Source: Dioscorea cayenensis subsp. rotundata (taxonomy: Eukaryota > Streptophyta > Magnoliopsida > Dioscoreales > Dioscoreaceae). Taken from it: a stretch of DNA of 64,000 bases. The stretch lies in the NCBI RefSeq assembly GCF_009730915.1, contig NC_052480.1:23200419-23264418 (forward strand), given 5' to 3'. The notes under the pieces are model-generated. The model made no database searches. It had not been told where the DNA came from and was given only the letters and a program-made list of their open reading frames with translations. This document shows positions 59,047-64,000 of this stretch, piece by piece; the stretch's first letter is position 1; each line of letters begins with the position of its first letter. Position numbers and translations under genes: made by a program.

Positions 59047-60788
59047 AGATATTACTACCGCTATTCAATTCTAATCTTTTGATGTGACTTATTCACAAAA
59101 TCACATGTTCTTCATTGTGAAATAAAAAAAAAAAAACAATATCTTAACATTTAGTCAAGAACCATCAATTCATAACTCATACCAAGCCAAATTAAGTACT
59201 AAATTATTAATTAGCCCATAAATGAACTTAGATGGACCCAACTTTCTAATCAAATCTTCATTGAATGTTCCTCCTCTTCCTATATTATGATCTATAGTTA
59301 TATAATAATCGCATTCACGGTGGATTAAACGCTCACCACTTCTTTTAAATTTTAAATTAAGAAATGGCTTTGTAAATAATTATGAAATATCTCATGTTAA
59401 CATATAAATAATCTTAGGAAATTATTGTCTTTAGTTTTTTTTACTTGTACTATTTTAAAATACTTTATTTGATTTTTTTTATATGTTTGTTTAACAATTT
59501 TAAAATATTAAATACTTTGTTCCAATTTTACTTTTATAAAGATATATTACTATAATTTTTAATATTTTTTAAATAAAAAGATATAATTAAATTATAAAAA
59601 AAATTAATGATTTTTTTATAAATTAAGATAATAATTAATTTTAAATGATTTTTTAATGGATCTAAATTGGTTAAAGTGTAAATTGAGAGTATATTATTGA
59701 TATATATAATGTATTTTTTCAAGAAATAAACCAATATTAATATAAACAAAATATTAATTGCATATAAAAAAATAACATTATATATATATATATATATAAA
59801 AAAATAATAAATATTTAAAAGAGGGAGAGAAAAGACGAAGGGGTCCGGTCGGGACACGGAACTAATAATAATAATAATAATAATAAAGAAGAAAGCTTCA
59901 ACCTTTGTTCGCTGTTGCTTCGAATGGTTCTTCCTTTATAATCCCCTTGTTTTAATTCTCTCTTTGCATCCAATCTCTTCACCAAGGATTCCATTTTGCT
60001 CTCTCTGTCTCTCTCTCTCTCGCTCTTTCGATTCCAATCGGTAAGCACTCCTTTCCCTTTAATCAGTCCATGTTTTTTTTCCCATTCTTTTTCGTACTTT
60101 TATTGATTTCCAATTGATTTGCCAGAAGATCGTTGCTTTCTGAATTGTTCTTATCCGGAATCTTTTTCAAGGCAATCATGAATTTGACTGTTTTTAGACC
60201 TTTTCAGATTCGTCCTATCAGAAAGTTTGGTGCTTTCTGAAGGTCATACAAAAAGATTAGTTTTTTCCCCTCTATTTTCCTTGAAAGGAAATGCAGTCTC
60301 ACATCACATGATTAGAAATGCAATGTTAGCATTATTTACTGCTTTGTTATTCAAGAAATCATTTATATAAAGCCAAGTTCAATTTATTATTATAATTTTT
60401 TTTATTGTCTGCAAATGATTGTAAGTATGTCGATCTATTTTTCTGTCTCTAGAACTTATTTAGTAAATCTATGGCATGCACGGTGCAGTTTTCAGGAGAA
60501 GTCTTCATATGTAGGCTCTAATTTCTTGTTTAATTCAATTGCTAATTTGTTGTTGTTGTTCTAACAGCACAAATTAATGATGCGTGTATTATCACTTGAA
60601 GGAATTTGCCATTGCTTGTTTTCTTATTGATGATTAATAATTCTCCACCTTCCGGGAAGATGTGATTGACCATTTCCTTAATCCATTCTGTGAATCTCTT
60701 CGAAATGGCAGGGCAAGAGGCGTGTGTTCTGTAAGCAAGTTTCAGTTGATATATAGTGTTTAAACTTGTATATTACTGAGGTGTCATT
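59047..60788. other. Intergenic DNA, promoter and 5'UTR of the OTU gene
   Basis: AT-rich up to about 59820, with a TA run (59778-59798) and (TAA)n at 59861-59886. From about 59890 the sequence is mixed, with CT/TC repeats at about 59999-60022 ending at AATCG|GTAAGC (donor near 60040). This suggests a 5'UTR exon spliced over an intron of about 700 bases to the exon with the ATG at 60789. Confidence 0.5.
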
Positions 60789-63700
60789 ATGACCCATATG
60801 CATCAGTATGGAGGTGATTGTTCTAGCTCTAGTTCCCTAAGCAGCCGAAACAATGGTACTGATGATGACAGGATGATTGCTGTTGTTCTTTCGGAAGAGT
60901 ATGCTAAGTTAGATGGAGCAGTTGCTAAACGCTTGTCAAGCCTACCTTCCATCCCTGTAAGATGTTCTTTCTTGTTTCTTGAAGCGTTTCTCTTCTTTAT
61001 TTGTTTTTGCATCTGGATAATTGAAGCAGATGATTAACTTAACTCTGCCCTGCTTCGAAAATCAAAATGTTCTTCAGTTCACTATTAATTCTGTTTAGCC
61101 ATTGAGTTCCAAGTTTAGATACATTCGTTTTCTTTCCTAATGTATGAATGGTTGCCCTCTGAGAACATTCAAAAAGATTTACCTGATATTGAATAGCATC
61201 CTTTTTTCCGTGTATTGGTTGCTTAATGTGTGAACAGTTGCCCCTTGATTACAATTGACATTATCTATAGACTATAGCATTCTCTTTGTGGGGTATTAGT
61301 TTGTAAATGTTGTATTGATATGATCAAGTATGTGGTTTTTCTATATGCAGCACGTCCCACGTGTGAATACATTCATACCAACGCTAAGCGATGCTAGTTT
61401 AGATCACCAACGCCTGCTTCAAAGGTACTATTACTACTTCGGCAACATGTTTTATTTATGGAAACCTATTCATTTAAAAAGTGGTGTATCAATTATTAGA
61501 TCAGACAGCATTTGACATTATACGTATGTGGGTTTGTCCACATTTTCCTTGTTCTTGGTTGGAGTACGCTGTTTACTTTTGTTTCATTCTGAGACGTTTT
61601 GTTCAGGGTAGGTTTTTACATAATAACATGAATTGCACTGTATGAGACTGCACAAATAGGCATGCCCCGATGCAATTTCTTGGAATTTTTTGCGTGGGAT
61701 ACCACTTTTGCTCAACTTGTTGATAATTAGTCATTTAAGTTGTATTCATGCTAAGGTAGATGAATGATAGGCATCTTCAGGTTATAAAGAGATACATAAT
61801 GTGATCATCAACTTGTTTCAAATTACTTTGTTATTGACCATCCCATTTATTCGCTATACCAATTTGTATTCACCTACTTATCTTAATTGCAATATATGTA
61901 TTGTACATAACATACATATATCTGAAAACTCATTTCCTGGTTCTAGTATTTGAGATAATTGTGCTTACATATAAAGTTCTTAGAGTTATCACTGTGATTC
62001 CCAGGAGCCCAGAAACTCTAAATTAGTGCTCTTCTTCGCATTAGGCCTTGAAATGAGCTAAGGTTTATTAAAATATATCTTCCACAGCTTCTGATTCTAA
62101 TTTGGATAATTTGAAATCTATAATCTTTGCCAGGATCAATGCTTATGGCTTAGTTGAAGTGAAAGTCTCTGGTGATGGAAATTGTCAGGTTTGTTCATGA
62201 TTTTGCTCAACACAATGGGATCACTGAGGACTCTAAAGTGCAAATTATTGAAAATTCGGCATTGAACTCTTCAGCTAATTTCTTTCTCCATCTTGTAGTT
62301 CCGTGCACTATCAGACCAATTGTACAGATCACCAGAACATCACAAACATGTGCGGAAAGATATTGTAAAGCAGGTGCTTATCTCGTCTCCTAAACAGCCT
62401 AATTCCCTTGTTTTATGATGCTGTGTTTATTATTCTAGATTCTCTCAGATAGTATAAAGTTCTGGTAAAACTCTTATTCACTGCCTGCGAACACTCCGTT
62501 TGTCCTTTCTGCATGAACCTGCATCTTATAATTGCAAACTGCAAACTTTTGCTACATTAGAGTTCATTTCTGGAAAAATTCACTGGAGATATTCTTACAG
62601 TGTGAATCACTTTTATTTCAGCTTAAAAAAAACCGATCTTTGTATGAAAGCTATGTTCCTATGAGGTACAAACAATACTACAAGAAAATGTCCAAGTATG
62701 ATAATTTTCCTTATCTCAGAATATCATTCCACCAGATTTTTCTACTATTAGTATAGTTAATATACTGATGCATTGAAACATACAGGATTGGTGAGTGGGG
62801 CGATCATGTTACATTACAGGCTGCAGCTGACAAGGTTTGATAGTTTTCTCCTGCATGTTTATCATGACTTGCTCTTAAATGTCATTGATAATGTCAATGT
62901 TGTTTTTGGTGCATGTCATCAGAGTAGAAAATGTAGTTCTTGCATCCTCCAAGATGGCACTCTTTTCCAGGTTGTACACAGAACATTGCAGCATATATAC
63001 ATTGAATTAGTTGCATTCATATCTGATGATGCTTACTTGTATATCTTTAAGAGATGCTGTATTTATGTCAGGCCTGTTTTTAAGTGGTTTATGGGATAGA
63101 GTACTATGTTTTACATAGATCTTTTCATTTTTTGAAAAAAAATATTTTTTTCAGGAATGACATTATATGGGAATTGTATGATCATCTTTTGAGAAGTGAG
63201 TTTTATGAATGTCTCGGGAGTGTTTAGATTCATTAGTATTCTTTTTATGATTTAATATAACCCTCAACCCAATCCCACCCTATTTATATTCTTTTAGTAG
63301 ATTAATCAATGAGTGGCCGTGCATGAAAATTGGTTTTAATCTTTTTTTTTATGAGAAGGTGAAGTAGGACATCATTTAAAAGATTTATGTCAGGTTGGAT
63401 GGTTTCCTTTGGCTGATATTGGAATATAATAAAATAGAGTGTTAGTGTATCCAAGCTCATAATTCATACAAATTAAAAGTTATAATTGTTCTAAAAGCTA
63501 TAACCTCTCAAACTCTTGATCATTTTGTAACATTATTCAATTTTTCTACATAACTTGTATCATTCTTGGATGTACGATGTTTTTAATTTTACTTATCCAT
63601 TTTTCACATAATCATGAAAAACATTAAGGTTTCTGATTCAACTTATGTGCATTTGCAGTATGAAGCAAAGATATGTCTTCTAACTTCATTTAGAGATTCT

Positions 63701-64000
63701 TGTTTTGTCGAAATTGTTCCACGACAACAGCCGCCTCGTAGAGGTAGCTGCTCTTTGATCTTCGCATGATCTAATTACATCAACTGATACTGACACATGT
63801 ATTTTCTAATTACTTAACCATCTTACAGAGCTATGGCTGAGTTTCTGGTCAGAGGTGCACTACAATTCGATTTATGAATATCGAGGTCTGTTCCAATTTA
63901 AACAATACATTTCACGTGTTATTCTTGATGAGGAAATTTACCATTTACTTTATTACTCTTTAATATTCTGCAGATCTTCCCAACCGATACAAACCAAAGA
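60789..64000 (+). CDS. OTU-domain deubiquitinase, 3' end cut by the window
   Basis: Coding exons are 60789-60956, 61351-61424, 62134-62188, 62299-62373, 62622-62695, 62786-62834, 63659-63743, 63829-63885 and 63974 to the edge. Phases match throughout and give 221 aa so far. The Ser-rich N-terminus (MTHMHQYGGDCSSSSS) precedes the OTU core. The catalytic Asp and Cys lie in VSGDGNCQFRALSDQLY across the exon 3-4 junction, WGDHVTLQAAADKYEAKI follows, and the catalytic His is in FWSEVHYNSIYE in exon 8. OTU proteases remove ubiquitin from substrates; the arrangement resembles the plant OTU9-11 group, as family knowledge. The last exon continues beyond base 64000 (DLPNRYKPK). Confidence 0.92.

Overview
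The window is nuclear DNA of a flowering plant. Genes have many short introns with GT-AG borders, AT-rich intergenic DNA and plant-specific families: a DUF4228/PADRE protein, a respiratory burst oxidase, a germin-like protein, an intronless IPK2-type inositol phosphate kinase and a plant-type Tudor-SN. The repeats (Ty1/copia, Ty3-like LTR, CACTA, hAT, PIF-like, plant LINEs, MULEs) agree. The sequence alone does not fix the species. Coding GC is modest, which argues weakly against a grass.

Layout. 1-5701 is a transposon cluster: a decayed copia pol with its 3' LTR, the right end of a CACTA-like element, and a probable 2.2-kb solo LTR with a 5-bp target duplication. 6376-7155 (-) is the PADRE gene. 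7.2-11.5 kb is AT-rich and holds a foldback element and a GC-rich hAT element with an exact 8-bp target duplication. 11553-16967 (-) is a complete 16-coding-exon Tudor-SN gene (991 aa) with a 5'UTR exon near 17.64 kb. 18062-21187 is a non-autonomous Mutator-like element (MULE), followed at once by a 5'-truncated LINE (-) and, after 2 kb of AT-rich DNA, a near full-length decayed LINE (+, about 24577-31032). 32270-41386 is a 9.1-kb MULE of the same family. It encodes a MuDR-type transposase (+) and, on the other strand, a DUF1985/plant-mobile-domain plus Ulp1-protease gene. 41682-42587 (+) is IPK2/IPMK, 45357-46049 (+) a germin-like protein, 46309-50741 (+) a 12-exon conserved protein I cannot name, 52940-56988 (-) an 11-exon RBOH (900 aa), 58193-59043 a PIF-like MITE, and 60789 to the window end (+) an OTU deubiquitinase cut by the window edge.

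The most unusual part is the MULE pair. Both elements have exact 9-bp target duplications, TTTTTAAAA for the 9.1-kb element and TTTATTTAT for the 3.1-kb element. Their left ends resemble each other and their right ends resemble each other, while left and right of one element match poorly. The noncoding parts of both, including introns of the large element's genes, are filled with a short interspersed motif centred on TTTAAAC (often TTTAAACAGAGA). The small element also contains three tandem units of about 670 bp, each carrying a GC-rich gene-like segment. Both elements sit within a few hundred bases of the 5' end of a housekeeping gene (Tudor-SN and IPK2).

Exon coordinates were read by eye from splice consensus, reading-frame continuity and family conservation. 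For Tudor-SN, the unnamed 12-exon gene and RBOH, exon lengths sum to exact multiples of three. Transposon reading frames carry many stops and frameshifts and are described as remnants.
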